Below, piece after piece: positions 1 through 6,836 of a stretch of DNA of 9,279 nucleotides. The stretch's first letter is position 1; every line of letters begins with the position of its first letter. Made by a program: the position numbers and the translations under genes. The stretch covers positions 1-9,279 of the forward strand of contig JAEYPA010000161.1 of assembly GCA_023411225.1 (NCBI GenBank). The letters are read 5' to 3'. The notes under the pieces are model-generated. The model was not told where the DNA came from and made no database searches. It saw nothing but the letters and a program-made list of their open reading frames with translations. Source of the DNA: Bacillota bacterium. GTDB taxonomy: Bacteria > Bacillota > Clostridia > Lachnospirales > Lachnospiraceae.

Positions 1-1
1 G

Positions 2-1198
2 TTTATTGCAGGTCGTGCTTATATTGAACCAGCCAAGATCACTTTGGATCATATAAATGAAACCAATGAACCTGTACTTACTGGTGAGGCAATCTCTACC
101 AAGAGTAATCAGATGGCGTATTTGTTACCAGGTGATTGTATTGGGGTACGATCAGACGGAACCTCAGTAGGACACAATCCTTTGAGTTATGCGGAGTATC
201 AGAAGCTTAAGGATGATTTAGAAGTAGATCCTTCTATTCTTGAGGTAGATAGTAACTTTGAGTTGAGCTATAACGGGAAAAAGTTGTCTGATTATGTAGA
301 TGCTGTAGAACCATTTATTCGAATAGTCGATGATACGGAAACGACACGTTTGGTGTACTATTATCCCAATTTTAAAAGTGAAATTGAAGCGAATAAGTAT
401 TTTAAAGATTTTATTTCTGATCAGGCAAATAAGGATACCATACTACAACGGTTAGCGGATAATGAATCCTATATTAAACTGCCGAATACCATTGTCAATA
501 ATTCAACCTCCGGACGTAAGACTTTCGCAGGCAATATTGTAGCTTATACAGGTGGAACAACGCCTGACATTGTTATGCGTAGCAACTCTGTGGCTGCTGA
601 ACTGCCTAGTCAGTTTAAGAGGGAATCAGAGGATCTTAAAACTATGTATCATGCTTATCTACAGAAGTTGGTACCATTTGTAAATTCTTATCCTAATACA
701 GAATCAAGTTATGACATCTTTGAGTCCCTTATTGTGCAGGACAGTACAGATACCAGTCATCCTGGTATCTTACAGCTGATAGATGGAAGGACAATGGGAG
801 CCAATAACTCCTATCTTTTTGATGATGCCAGCTATGCAGCATATGGTAAGTTCATGTTGGTCAATAATTTAAAGGCGAGTAGCGACATAACATATAACAG
901 TTCCAATGCTTTTAAGGTTAAGAATATTGACCCTGATGTTCATATTATCATTGCTACAGGAGATGTAGAGGTACAATCTGATTTTAATGGAATTATTATT
1001 AGTAAAGGTATTGTTAAAATAACAAATGGAGCAAAGGTTACTGCAAGTCCAAAGCAGGTATTTGACTTAATTTGTAATTCACCTGTACGTACGGTTTTTA
1101 AAGATTATAATAACTTTCCAATCTATCAGACAAATAATAAAGAAAAACAGATTGATGTAGGTTCTCTGATTACAGTAGAAAATTGGAGTAAGAATTAA
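2..1198 (+). CDS. Type IV pilus accessory protein, PilX-like (5' end missing)
   Basis: The reading frame is open from the first bases of the window, so this is the C-terminal 398 residues of a longer protein and its true start lies upstream. I do not recognise a catalytic domain. Near the C-terminus (positions about 940-1070) runs a series of short hydrophobic beta strands with Gly and Asn turns (HIIIATGDVEV, then FNGIIISKGIVKI). This resembles the end of PilX-like pilus assembly proteins and bactofilin-like beta repeats. The stop lies 30 bases before a prepilin gene that is followed by a second prepilin, so it probably belongs to a type IV pilus minor-pilin operon as a large extracellular or pilus-tip component. 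The N-terminal prepilin signal expected for PilX is outside the window, so that assignment is inference. A TTG at position 44 is an internal codon, not a start. Confidence 0.6.
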   Translation, partial: FIAGRAYIEPAKITLDHINETNEPVLTGEAISTKSNQMAYLLPGDCIGVRSDGTSVGHNPLSYAEYQKLKDDLEVDPSILEVDSNFELSYNGKKLSDYVDAVEPFIRIVDDTETTRLVYYYPNFKSEIEANKYFKDFISDQANKDTILQRLADNESYIKLPNTIVNNSTSGRKTFAGNIVAYTGGTTPDIVMRSNSVAAELPSQFKRESEDLKTMYHAYLQKLVPFVNSYPNTESSYDIFESLIVQDSTDTSHPGILQLIDGRTMGANNSYLFDDASYAAYGKFMLVNNLKASSDITYNSSNAFKVKNIDPDVHIIIATGDVEVQSDFNGIIISKGIVKITNGAKVTASPKQVFDLICNSPVRTVFKDYNNFPIYQTNNKEKQIDVGSLITVENWSKN

Positions 1199-1228
1199 TG
1201 TAATAGCTAGGGAGAGGAGGTCTATTCT

Positions 1229-1762
1229 ATGAAGAGCAATAAAGGAGTCACTATAATAGAATTGATAGTAGTTATAGCCATTCTTGGTGTTTTAATTGGT
1301 GGAGTAGCACTGACTTTTAGTATTGTTGATTCAGCTGATATAAAAGGGTGTACCCAGACCTTAGATTCTTCCCTGGAGAAGGCAAAAAACGAGTGTATGA
1401 GTAAAATAGATCAAAGTTTCTTGGTTCTTTATAAGAGCACAGAGGATGATTATACTGGTTACTATTTGGGAAATGTATCTCGTAGTGATTTAGCAACCTA
1501 TTTGCCATCACCTGAGAGCGACCGTAAGGTAGGAAATGAAAATATTCAGATTAACATAGACATGGCAAATGGAACAATTGATGTGTCTGATACGGCAGTA
1601 TTTTTCACCTTTGATCGAGGAAGTGGTGCTTTTGATTATGTATATAAAGGGATACCTGCAACTTCTACTAATCAGTATCCTTTATCTATCACCATTACCA
1701 ATGGAAGTAGAACCAATACAATTAACTGTATTCAAGCCACTGGAAAGCATTTTGTTGAGTAG
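1229..1762 (+). CDS. Type IV pilus / type II secretion minor prepilin (GspH-like)
   Basis: A 177-residue prepilin. The N-terminus has a short basic leader ending in Gly6, then a class III signal (VTIIELIVVIAILGVLIG) with Glu11 at position +5 of the mature protein, the pattern cut and N-methylated by prepilin peptidase PilD. The hydrophobic alpha1 helix spans about residues 7-31. The C-terminal half looks like the beta domain of GspH/FimT-type pseudopilins: FTFDRGSGAF at about 126-135, then alternating strands ending in ATGKHF at about 170-175. It would sit in the inner membrane and be built into a pilus as a minor subunit. A strong ribosome site (GGAGAGGAGG, 1211-1220) lies 8 bases before the ATG. 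The next prepilin gene starts 11 bases after the stop, so the two are surely co-transcribed. Exact subtype (pilus versus competence or secretion pseudopilus) cannot be fixed from this gene alone. Confidence 0.85.
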   Translation: MKSNKGVTIIELIVVIAILGVLIGGVALTFSIVDSADIKGCTQTLDSSLEKAKNECMSKIDQSFLVLYKSTEDDYTGYYLGNVSRSDLATYLPSPESDRKVGNENIQINIDMANGTIDVSDTAVFFTFDRGSGAFDYVYKGIPATSTNQYPLSITITNGSRTNTINCIQATGKHFVE

Positions 1763-1773
1763 AGGAGTATGTT

Positions 1774-2364
1774 ATGAAAAACAGGGGATTGACTTTAATT
1801 GAAGTGTTAACTGCTGTTGCTATCATAGGGATGGTCATAATTGCAGTGACAGGGTTTATAAATGCTGGAATAAAAACTTCCTCAAGAGTTAATGTGGAGG
1901 CTAATCTTCAAAAAGAGGCTCAAACAGGTCTTAATCAAGTGGCAGACTGGGTCATGAGCGCTAATCATGGAATTGTAGTATATGGTCCTTACGGTTCTTA
2001 TTATGATCAGGCAGTTTGTATTTATCATGATGGCAAGAACAGCGAAGACAGATATGTACAAATTTTATTTTATCGCAAAGCAGATTGTAAAGTATATTAT
2101 TTTAAGAACCAAGTGACAAGCTCTTTTTATGGTACTCAGATGGATGTTCAAAAAGTTGCTTCTGGTTTAGAATTGTCACATAATTGGGATAGAAATATAT
2201 TCTGCCAGTATGTTGAGGATTTTAATATGGACATTTCAAATATGGCAAAGAGGTATGTAGAATTAAAGCTAGTATTAAAACTTGAGGATATTGTTTATAA
2301 TAACCAACAAAAAAAGATTATGTTACGTAATGAACCAATCGCTAATCCGATAGAATACAAATAA
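1774..2364 (+). CDS. Type IV pilus minor prepilin (PilW/GspJ-like)
   Basis: A 196-residue prepilin. The leader MKNRG is followed by the cleavage-site sequence LTLIEVLTAVAIIGMVIIAV, with Glu10 at mature position +5, so prepilin peptidase should cut after Gly5. The hydrophobic helix runs to about residue 30. The body is mixed alpha/beta and ends in a pattern typical of PilW/GspJ-type minor subunits: VEDFNMDIS (about 147-155), then long amphipathic strands, then an LRNEP motif (about 184-188). Cysteines at 82, 105 and 144 could form a disulfide outside the cell. Its ribosome site (AGAGGAG, 1761-1767) overlaps the stop codon of the upstream prepilin gene, which indicates tight co-expression. It is the last gene of the operon, since a hairpin terminator follows 10 bases after the stop. 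The minor-prepilin role is well supported by the signal; the specific subunit name is inference. Confidence 0.82.
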   Translation: MKNRGLTLIEVLTAVAIIGMVIIAVTGFINAGIKTSSRVNVEANLQKEAQTGLNQVADWVMSANHGIVVYGPYGSYYDQAVCIYHDGKNSEDRYVQILFYRKADCKVYYFKNQVTSSFYGTQMDVQKVASGLELSHNWDRNIFCQYVEDFNMDISNMAKRYVELKLVLKLEDIVYNNQQKKIMLRNEPIANPIEYK

Positions 2365-2374
2365 ATCTAAGATG

Positions 2375-2430
2375 AAAGGTTGCAGCTAATGACAGATGTG
2401 GTACAATTAGCTACAACCTTTATTATTTGA
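2375..2430 (+). terminator. Hairpin terminator of the pilin operon
   Basis: Arms 2375-2390 (AAAGGTTGCAGCTAAT) and 2406-2421 pair over 16 positions with one C/A mismatch, around a 15-base loop. A T-rich tail (TTTATTATTT) follows. It sits 10 bases after the stop of the last prepilin gene. The tail is interrupted by A, so termination may be partial. Confidence 0.7.
2380..2407 (+). promoter_or_regulatory. Possible extended -10 promoter for the CYTH gene, inside the terminator hairpin
   Basis: TTGCAG (2380-2385), a 16-base spacer, then TACAAT (2402-2407) preceded by TGG, which gives the extended -10 form TGnTAnAAT. Transcription would start near 2414, about 30 bases before the CYTH gene at 2446. 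It is the only promoter-like sequence I found in the 81-base gap. The -35 match is modest. Confidence 0.4.
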
Positions 2431-2445
2431 TAGGAGAGTGCTTTT

Positions 2446-2934
2446 ATGGAAATAGAGAAGAAGTTTTTAGTAAAACACTTACCAGACAATCTTTGTGGGT
2501 TTGATAAGAAGGAAATCGAGCAAGGATATCTTTGTTCTGTCCCTATTGTGAGAATTCGAAAAAGCAATGAAGACTATATCTTAACCTATAAGAACAAAGA
2601 GGGAGTAAGTGAAAGTCTTAGTCAGCATGCTAAGGTATTAAATGAAGTGGAACTGTCGCTAACCAAAGAAAGCTATGAGCATCTGCGAGAAAAGGTGGAT
2701 GGTCATCTGGTATGTAAGACAAGATATTTAATACCTTTGACCAACGGAAGAACTGCTGAGTTGGATGTTTTTCATAAGCAGTTAGATGGCCTGATTATGG
2801 TTGAGGTAGAATTTCCAGATATCCAGGCTATCTATGAATTTACACCCCCTGATTGGTTTGGCGAGGAAGTAAGTAATGACCATCGTTATGGAAATGGCTA
2901 TCTGGCGATGATAGAGAGTTATAAGGATTTGTAA
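2446..2934 (+). CDS. CYTH domain protein (inorganic triphosphatase / thiamine-triphosphatase family)
   Basis: A 162-residue single-domain CYTH protein. The family folds into a triphosphate tunnel and hydrolyses inorganic triphosphate or thiamine triphosphate with a divalent metal; some members are class IV adenylate cyclases. The signature ExExK is E2-I-E-K-K6. Other tunnel-lining charged residues appear in the expected order: QGY (26-28), VRIRK (35-39), the basic LTYKNK (46-51), EVEL (67-70), KTRY (91-94), ELDVF (105-109) and EVEF (120-123), with the C-terminal YGNGYLA (148-154). Length matches the small bacterial members. The start is fixed by AGGAG at 2432-2436, and the ExExK motif must lie at the extreme N-terminus. 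It stands between two terminated or promoted units and is probably transcribed alone. The sequence does not tell which triphosphate is the substrate; simple triphosphatase activity is the best guess. Confidence 0.88.
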   Translation: MEIEKKFLVKHLPDNLCGFDKKEIEQGYLCSVPIVRIRKSNEDYILTYKNKEGVSESLSQHAKVLNEVELSLTKESYEHLREKVDGHLVCKTRYLIPLTNGRTAELDVFHKQLDGLIMVEVEFPDIQAIYEFTPPDWFGEEVSNDHRYGNGYLAMIESYKDL

Positions 2935-2980
2935 TAAGATGTATAAAGTGTTAATTTATTATGAATTAATACTCAAAACA

Positions 2981-3009
2981 TATACTTATACATCTATCTA
3001 TGTTATAAT
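2981..3009 (+). promoter_or_regulatory. Extended -10 promoter before the GGDEF-EAL gene
   Basis: A perfect TATAAT at 3004-3009 is preceded by TGT, forming an extended -10 element (TGnTATAAT). The -35 position 17 bases upstream (TATACT, 2981-2986) is poor, which extended -10 promoters tolerate. The expected start near 3016 would leave a leader of about 60 bases with the ribosome site AAGGAGG at 3057-3063. Confidence 0.6.
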
Positions 3010-3074
3010 GCAGAGTACAATTTTTTTTGATATTGTTAAACTATATGTAATTGCAGTAAGGAGGCATAAGAATT

Positions 3075-4685
3075 ATGGAGTTATTTATTACTACATCATT
3101 GTTTGCCATATACAACAGAATATTTATAGCCATGAACTCCTATTACGTATTCTTAAGTTCTCAATTACCACTTATTGGGTCCAGTATACTTGCAGGCATT
3201 TTTTTCGTGGTAATGATTGTTCTGCTTATTAAATTGTTGAAAAGTAATAAGCTTGCCAGAGTGACCGAAGATGAAAAGAAGAAAATAGAAGATAGTTATG
3301 AAGAATTCGAGAAAAGTTATGAAGATCTTACGACTCAACAAAAAGAATTGATGAAGAGATATGATGAGCTAAAGTTGAATGAGGAGCATTATAAGAAGCT
3401 GGCTTTTATAGATGCGTTAACCCAGTTACCTAACCGGGCTGCAGTAGTGGAACAGTTAGATAATATTTTTCGGACCTTACGTCCTAAAGAACAAGTAGAG
3501 TTGATGTATCTGGATATAGATAATCTAAAGGAAGTCAACGACACTCTCGGTGTGGCATATGGAGATGAATTATTGATTGATATTACCCATCGTATCAAAC
3601 AAGCCTTAGATGAAAACGATTTTTTTGGTCGATATTCTGGGGATGAGTTTGTTATTTTGTCGCAGAACCTTGAAGATATAGCTGATTACGATGAAAAAGT
3701 GAAGAAAGTGCAAAAGATGTTTTCTTATCCATTTTCACTTGCCAATAAAGAATGGTTTGTATCAGTAAACATTGGTATCTGTATGCTTGGCAAGGATGGT
3801 AAGAATACGCAGTCTATTTTAAAAAATGCAAGTGAAACAATGAATTATGCCAGAAGCTTAGGGAAGAATCAGTTCTGTTATTTTGGTGACGAGATTCAGA
3901 ATGTTCTAACTGAGAAGATTAAACGCGAAGCGGAGATTCGTACTGCTTTTGAAAATAATGAGTTTTATTTGCAGTATCAGCCTATACTTGATTTGAAAAA
4001 TCATAAGGTAAAGAGCTTTGAAGTATTACTTCGATGGAATCATCCTATCAATGGTGTATTGTTACCACAGGATTTTCTTGAGGCAGCGAAAGAGACCGGA
4101 GTGATAGTACCTTTGGGAATGCAGATGCTAAGACAGGCCTGCTTGACTTTAAAAGGCTGGGAAGATCTTGGATACAAAGACATTTCTATTATGATTAATT
4201 TTGCTGAGCGACAATTGCTTGATTCTGATTTGATTGCAAGTATAAAGATGATTTTATCTGAAACAGGAGTTAAGGGCAGTCAGATTGTATTTGATGTTTC
4301 TGAAGCTGCTTTTAGTGAGAAGGAAGCTGTTTTGCATAAGCAGCTAGAGGAATTAAGACAACTTGATATACAGCTTTCCCTTGACAATTTTGGTATTACT
4401 AAGGGAGCCTTAATGAGAATTAAGGATTATAGATTCCAATATATTAAGTTGGATGCTGTATTACTCCATGAAATTGAAAAGAATACTCGTCTTAAAGATT
4501 TTGTCAATAATCTAAGTCGTCTTATAGAGGGACTGGGAAGTAAAGTTATCTATGAAGGAATCGAGGATTCCGAACAGTTAGATGCTATAGACAGTAGCAT
4601 TCATTATTTGGTACAGGGATTTTTGTTTGGACAACCTTTGGATAAGTCGGAGATTTCTTCTTATCTGGATACCTGGGTGGAGTAG
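3075..4685 (+). CDS. Membrane-anchored GGDEF-EAL protein; cyclase half likely active, EAL half degenerate
   Basis: A 536-residue cyclic-di-GMP protein. One membrane helix (about 33-55) and a charged coiled coil (about 62-108) precede the GGDEF domain (about 109-270). That domain keeps DALTQLPNR (113-121), metal ligand D147 in YLDIDN, and SGDEF (188-192), an accepted active variant of GGDEF. The inhibitory RxxD site is absent (D179-E-N-D182), so product feedback should be weak. The EAL domain (about 283-536) has EVL (316-318), N375, K458, E494 and QG (514-515), but the usual metal-binding Glu is D407, and the DDFGTGxSS loop reads DNFGITKGA (437-445) with the second Asp changed to Asn. Hydrolysis is therefore probably weak or lost, and the domain may act as a sensor. 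The start is fixed by AAGGAGG at 3057-3063. The next gene begins 27 bases downstream. There is no recognisable sensor domain besides the short N-terminus. Confidence 0.9.
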   Translation: MELFITTSLFAIYNRIFIAMNSYYVFLSSQLPLIGSSILAGIFFVVMIVLLIKLLKSNKLARVTEDEKKKIEDSYEEFEKSYEDLTTQQKELMKRYDELKLNEEHYKKLAFIDALTQLPNRAAVVEQLDNIFRTLRPKEQVELMYLDIDNLKEVNDTLGVAYGDELLIDITHRIKQALDENDFFGRYSGDEFVILSQNLEDIADYDEKVKKVQKMFSYPFSLANKEWFVSVNIGICMLGKDGKNTQSILKNASETMNYARSLGKNQFCYFGDEIQNVLTEKIKREAEIRTAFENNEFYLQYQPILDLKNHKVKSFEVLLRWNHPINGVLLPQDFLEAAKETGVIVPLGMQMLRQACLTLKGWEDLGYKDISIMINFAERQLLDSDLIASIKMILSETGVKGSQIVFDVSEAAFSEKEAVLHKQLEELRQLDIQLSLDNFGITKGALMRIKDYRFQYIKLDAVLLHEIEKNTRLKDFVNNLSRLIEGLGSKVIYEGIEDSEQLDAIDSSIHYLVQGFLFGQPLDKSEISSYLDTWVE

Positions 4686-4712
4686 AAACGCGGAGAACTG
4701 AGGTAGTTTCCT

Positions 4713-5393
4713 ATGAAAAAATGGCTATTTATTACTATCGAAGTCATATTATATAGCATATTTCTCTGGATTGATATATTTGTGCCAGATCAAACTGGTT
4801 TATCAATCAAAATAAAATATGTCAGTATTCTTCTATGCTTTCTGTATGTTCTGTTCTTATTAGGGAAGGAAGAGGAAAAGCAGGATGTAACCTTACTTCG
4901 ACTTATTTTACTATTTACTCTAATCTCTGATACTTTTTTATTACTGATGGGGAATTATGCTGTAGGCATGACTACTTTTTTAGTAGCCCAGTTGTTGCAT
5001 CGATGTCGATTGAGAAATGAACGGCCTCAGAGAATCCAATGGCTAATTTGTGTAGGGCTATTGTTATTGGGAGTTTTGCGTATTATAGGGGTATCTTTAG
5101 ATTATGTTCTAGTTGTGGCTACATTTTATTTTCTCTGTATACTCAGCAATGCGGGGTATAGTCTGCTACACTGTGAGAACCTTGTATATACCATAGGACT
5201 TGTTCTCTTTCTTTGCTGTGATATTAATGTAGGGCTGTTTAATCTTGCATCCTATGTTCAGATTCCTGAAGGGCTTCATTTTTTTGTAGAACATATAGTG
5301 TCTGTGCTTATGTGGTTTTTTTATCTGCCAAGTCAGGTGCTCATTGCTTTAAGTGCAAGGAAAAGAAATACTTGTTCAAAAGACTACAAGTAA
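4713..5393 (+). CDS. YhhN / TMEM86 family membrane protein (putative lysoplasmalogenase)
   Basis: A 226-residue integral membrane protein with about eight hydrophobic helices and short loops. The pattern fits the YhhN/TMEM86 family, whose characterised members cleave the vinyl-ether bond of lysoplasmalogens. Supporting landmarks are an acidic residue within a helix at D73 (LISDTFLLLMG) followed by GMTTFLVAQLL (85-95), a second buried acid at D170 (LFLCCDINVGL), and a final helix with WFFYLPSQVLIALS (201-214). Clostridia make plasmalogens anaerobically, so a turnover enzyme is plausible. The family match is from memory of its pattern and the substrate is inference; an unrelated 8-helix protein cannot be fully excluded. 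The gene starts 27 bases after the GGDEF-EAL stop, with TGAGGT (4699-4704) as ribosome site, and ends at a strong terminator, so it is the last gene of a two-gene operon. The hydrophilic tail (215-226) is cytoplasmic by the positive-inside rule. Confidence 0.68.
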   Translation: MKKWLFITIEVILYSIFLWIDIFVPDQTGLSIKIKYVSILLCFLYVLFLLGKEEEKQDVTLLRLILLFTLISDTFLLLMGNYAVGMTTFLVAQLLHRCRLRNERPQRIQWLICVGLLLLGVLRIIGVSLDYVLVVATFYFLCILSNAGYSLLHCENLVYTIGLVLFLCCDINVGLFNLASYVQIPEGLHFFVEHIVSVLMWFFYLPSQVLIALSARKRNTCSKDYK

Positions 5394-5420
5394 TGTAATT
5401 AATAAGAATAGTAAAAATAT

Positions 5421-5492
5421 GGGAATTGTGCTATTATTGAACTAGTTAAGAACACGAAGTTCAGTATAGTCACGAATTCCCTTCTTTTTTTC
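5421..5492 (+). terminator. Strong Rho-independent terminator after the YhhN gene
   Basis: A long hairpin with arms 5421-5443 and 5458-5481. They share GGGAATT, GTG, CTAT and TGAACT as paired blocks, separated by single-base bulges and one small internal irregularity, around a loop of about 14 bases. It is followed by TTCTTTTTTTCT. It lies 27 bases after the stop codon and isolates the GGDEF-EAL/YhhN unit from the DUF5688 gene. Confidence 0.9.
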
Positions 5493-5808
5493 TATAGCAA
5501 GTCTATTTAAATCTTTATAGTACTTCTTTCTGTGAAGGTTTGTAAGTCTTTCATTGTTCAGTTGTATATGAACGTTCATGCGTTATCCCATTTGATTTTT
5601 GAAAATAGAATTATTTTTGCTTAAGAAGGTTTGAAGGAAGATTTATCTTAAAAGATTGCAAAGTGGCTCAGATGTATTATGTTAGTAAGCTGAAGAGGCG
5701 TTTGCAGCAAGTACGCCAAGTCGTACTTGAATTTTGAAAAAAGAGGTAATTAGACTCTAGTGAAAAAGGTTCTGGCTTATAAATCATAAAGGGATAGGAG
5801 TAGAGTGT
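5493..5808 (+). other. 316-base gene-free leader before the DUF5688 gene
   Basis: No convincing gene, known riboswitch consensus or insertion sequence is visible. The strongest local structure is an 8-bp perfect hairpin (CAAGTACG, 5708-5715, with 5722-5729, six-base loop). Directly abutting it is a possible helix of TGCAAA (5657-5662) with TTTGCA (5701-5706). A weak promoter candidate is TTGAAT (5727-5732), 18 bases, TAGACT (5751-5756). The ribosome site AGGAG lies at about 5796-5800. The earlier part (5493-5650) is AT-rich with a 12-base palindrome (5568-5579) that may be chance. A 21-codon frame (5672-5737) has no ribosome site. Confidence 0.45.
5656..5729 (+). ncRNA. Candidate structured RNA element in the DUF5688 leader
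   Basis: Two helices can form side by side: 5656-5662 with 5701-5707 (six Watson-Crick pairs plus a T-G wobble) and, with no intervening base, 5708-5715 with 5722-5729 (eight perfect pairs). The adjacency would allow coaxial stacking. A weak TCAG/CTGA pairing (5668-5671 with 5690-5693) may form inside the first helix. I do not recognise it as a known riboswitch class, and a single sequence gives no covariation, so this is tentative. Confidence 0.25.
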
Positions 5809-6834
5809 ATGGAGTATCAGCAGTTTGTAGATGATGTAAGGGATTGTATCAGTATTAAGATTGAGAAAGACTATGAAGTTAAGGTCAACCGAGTTATGAA
5901 GAACAATTCTGTTGAGTTGGATGGCATTGTATTTTTTAAATCTGGGGATACCATTTCACCGAATATTTATCTGAATCAATACTATATGAGATATCAGGAG
6001 GGAGAACCGTTAGAGACAATTGCCGATGATATTATTGATACATATGAAACTAGTATGAAAGAACAGGCACAAGAATATGGTGAACTATCTTTTACTTTTG
6101 AACAGTTTAAGGATTATATTATTTATCGTGTTGTGAATTATAGTCGTAATAAAGCCTTGCTAGAGAATGTTCCTCATGTGCGATTTCTGGATTTGGCCAT
6201 AACTTTTCACTGTCTGGTAAAACAGGATCATTCAGGGATTGGAACAATCCGTCTTACTAATGAGCATAAAGAGCTATGGAATCTCTCAGTCAAACAATTA
6301 ATGCAACTTGCTTCAGAGAATACGGAGAGGCTCTTTCCAGTAAAGATTAATACAATGGAGGAGGTTTTGACTGAGCTATTCCGGAAGGAACTAGAAACAG
6401 CAGGTATGGAAGAAGCTGATTATCTTGTAGAACAACTCGATAATAACGAAGAGATGCTTCAAGAGGTTCAAGAAGAAAGTGAGTTAGCAGATGAATATAC
6501 AGAGGAAATGTTAGACTCTATGTTAAATGATTTGATGCAGCAGCAGAAGGGTCCTAAGATGTATATTTTAAGCAATTCTGTAGGAATCAATGGTGCAACA
6601 GCCATGATTTATAAGGATGCTATACGCAACTTTGCATCTGAGCTTGATTCTGATTTTTATATTCTCCCATCTAGTATTCATGAGGTTATTTTAGTACCTT
6701 ATGAGGATTGTTTCAGCCGAGAGGAATTAAAGAATATGGTCAATGAGGTTAATTGTACTCAGGTACCGATAGAAGAGGTGCTATCGGATCGGGTATATAT
6801 TTATCGTAGAAAAACCAATATGATTGAAATATAA
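5809..6834 (+). CDS. DUF5688 family protein of unknown function
   Basis: A 341-residue soluble protein with no signal peptide or membrane helix. I recognise the DUF5688 pattern common in Lachnospiraceae: an N-terminal FVDDVRDCI segment (6-14), a central VVNYSRNKALLENVPHVRF region (108-126), and the most diagnostic part at the C-terminus, MYILSNSVGINGATAMIY (251-268) followed by LDSDFYILPSSIHEVILVP (279-297). Between the two halves lies a strongly acidic, helical linker (about 199-243), rich in Glu, Met and Leu and likely coiled-coil. The biochemical role of the family is not known to me, and no catalytic motif is evident. Members are often annotated in multiple copies per genome, which suggests a lineage-specific family. 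It is transcribed alone: a terminator ends the preceding unit and another follows 3 bases after its stop. ATG at 5809 has AGGAG just upstream. Confidence 0.82.
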   Translation: MEYQQFVDDVRDCISIKIEKDYEVKVNRVMKNNSVELDGIVFFKSGDTISPNIYLNQYYMRYQEGEPLETIADDIIDTYETSMKEQAQEYGELSFTFEQFKDYIIYRVVNYSRNKALLENVPHVRFLDLAITFHCLVKQDHSGIGTIRLTNEHKELWNLSVKQLMQLASENTERLFPVKINTMEEVLTELFRKELETAGMEEADYLVEQLDNNEEMLQEVQEESELADEYTEEMLDSMLNDLMQQQKGPKMYILSNSVGINGATAMIYKDAIRNFASELDSDFYILPSSIHEVILVPYEDCFSREELKNMVNEVNCTQVPIEEVLSDRVYIYRRKTNMIEI

Positions 6835-6836
6835 GT

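Noticed and set aside
44..46. TTG as start codon of the first gene
   Set aside because: The frame is open upstream to the window edge and there is no ribosome site before the TTG, so the gene is simply truncated.
1317..1511. Short minus-strand frame inside the first prepilin gene
   Set aside because: It is a shadow of the prepilin coding region, with no ribosome site or recognisable product. The same holds for minus-strand frames at 2367-2567 and 3389-3598 and a + frame at 1569-1802.
2951..2969. TTAATT/AATTAA inverted repeat after the CYTH gene as a terminator
   Set aside because: Six A/T-only pairs with no T-run; not a credible terminator.
2939..3232. 97-codon + strand frame across the GGDEF-EAL promoter region
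   Set aside because: It overlaps the well-supported GGDEF-EAL N-terminus in another frame, covers the promoter, has no ribosome site, and its composition is not protein-like.
5568..5579. 12-base perfect palindrome ATGAACGTTCAT as an SOS box
   Set aside because: LexA boxes need GAAC and GTTC separated by four bases; here they abut. A palindrome of this length is expected by chance about twice in a window of this size.
5493..5808. Known riboswitch (c-di-GMP, lysine, TPP or others) in the long leader
   Set aside because: None of the conserved core sequences of these classes is present; only generic stems can be drawn.
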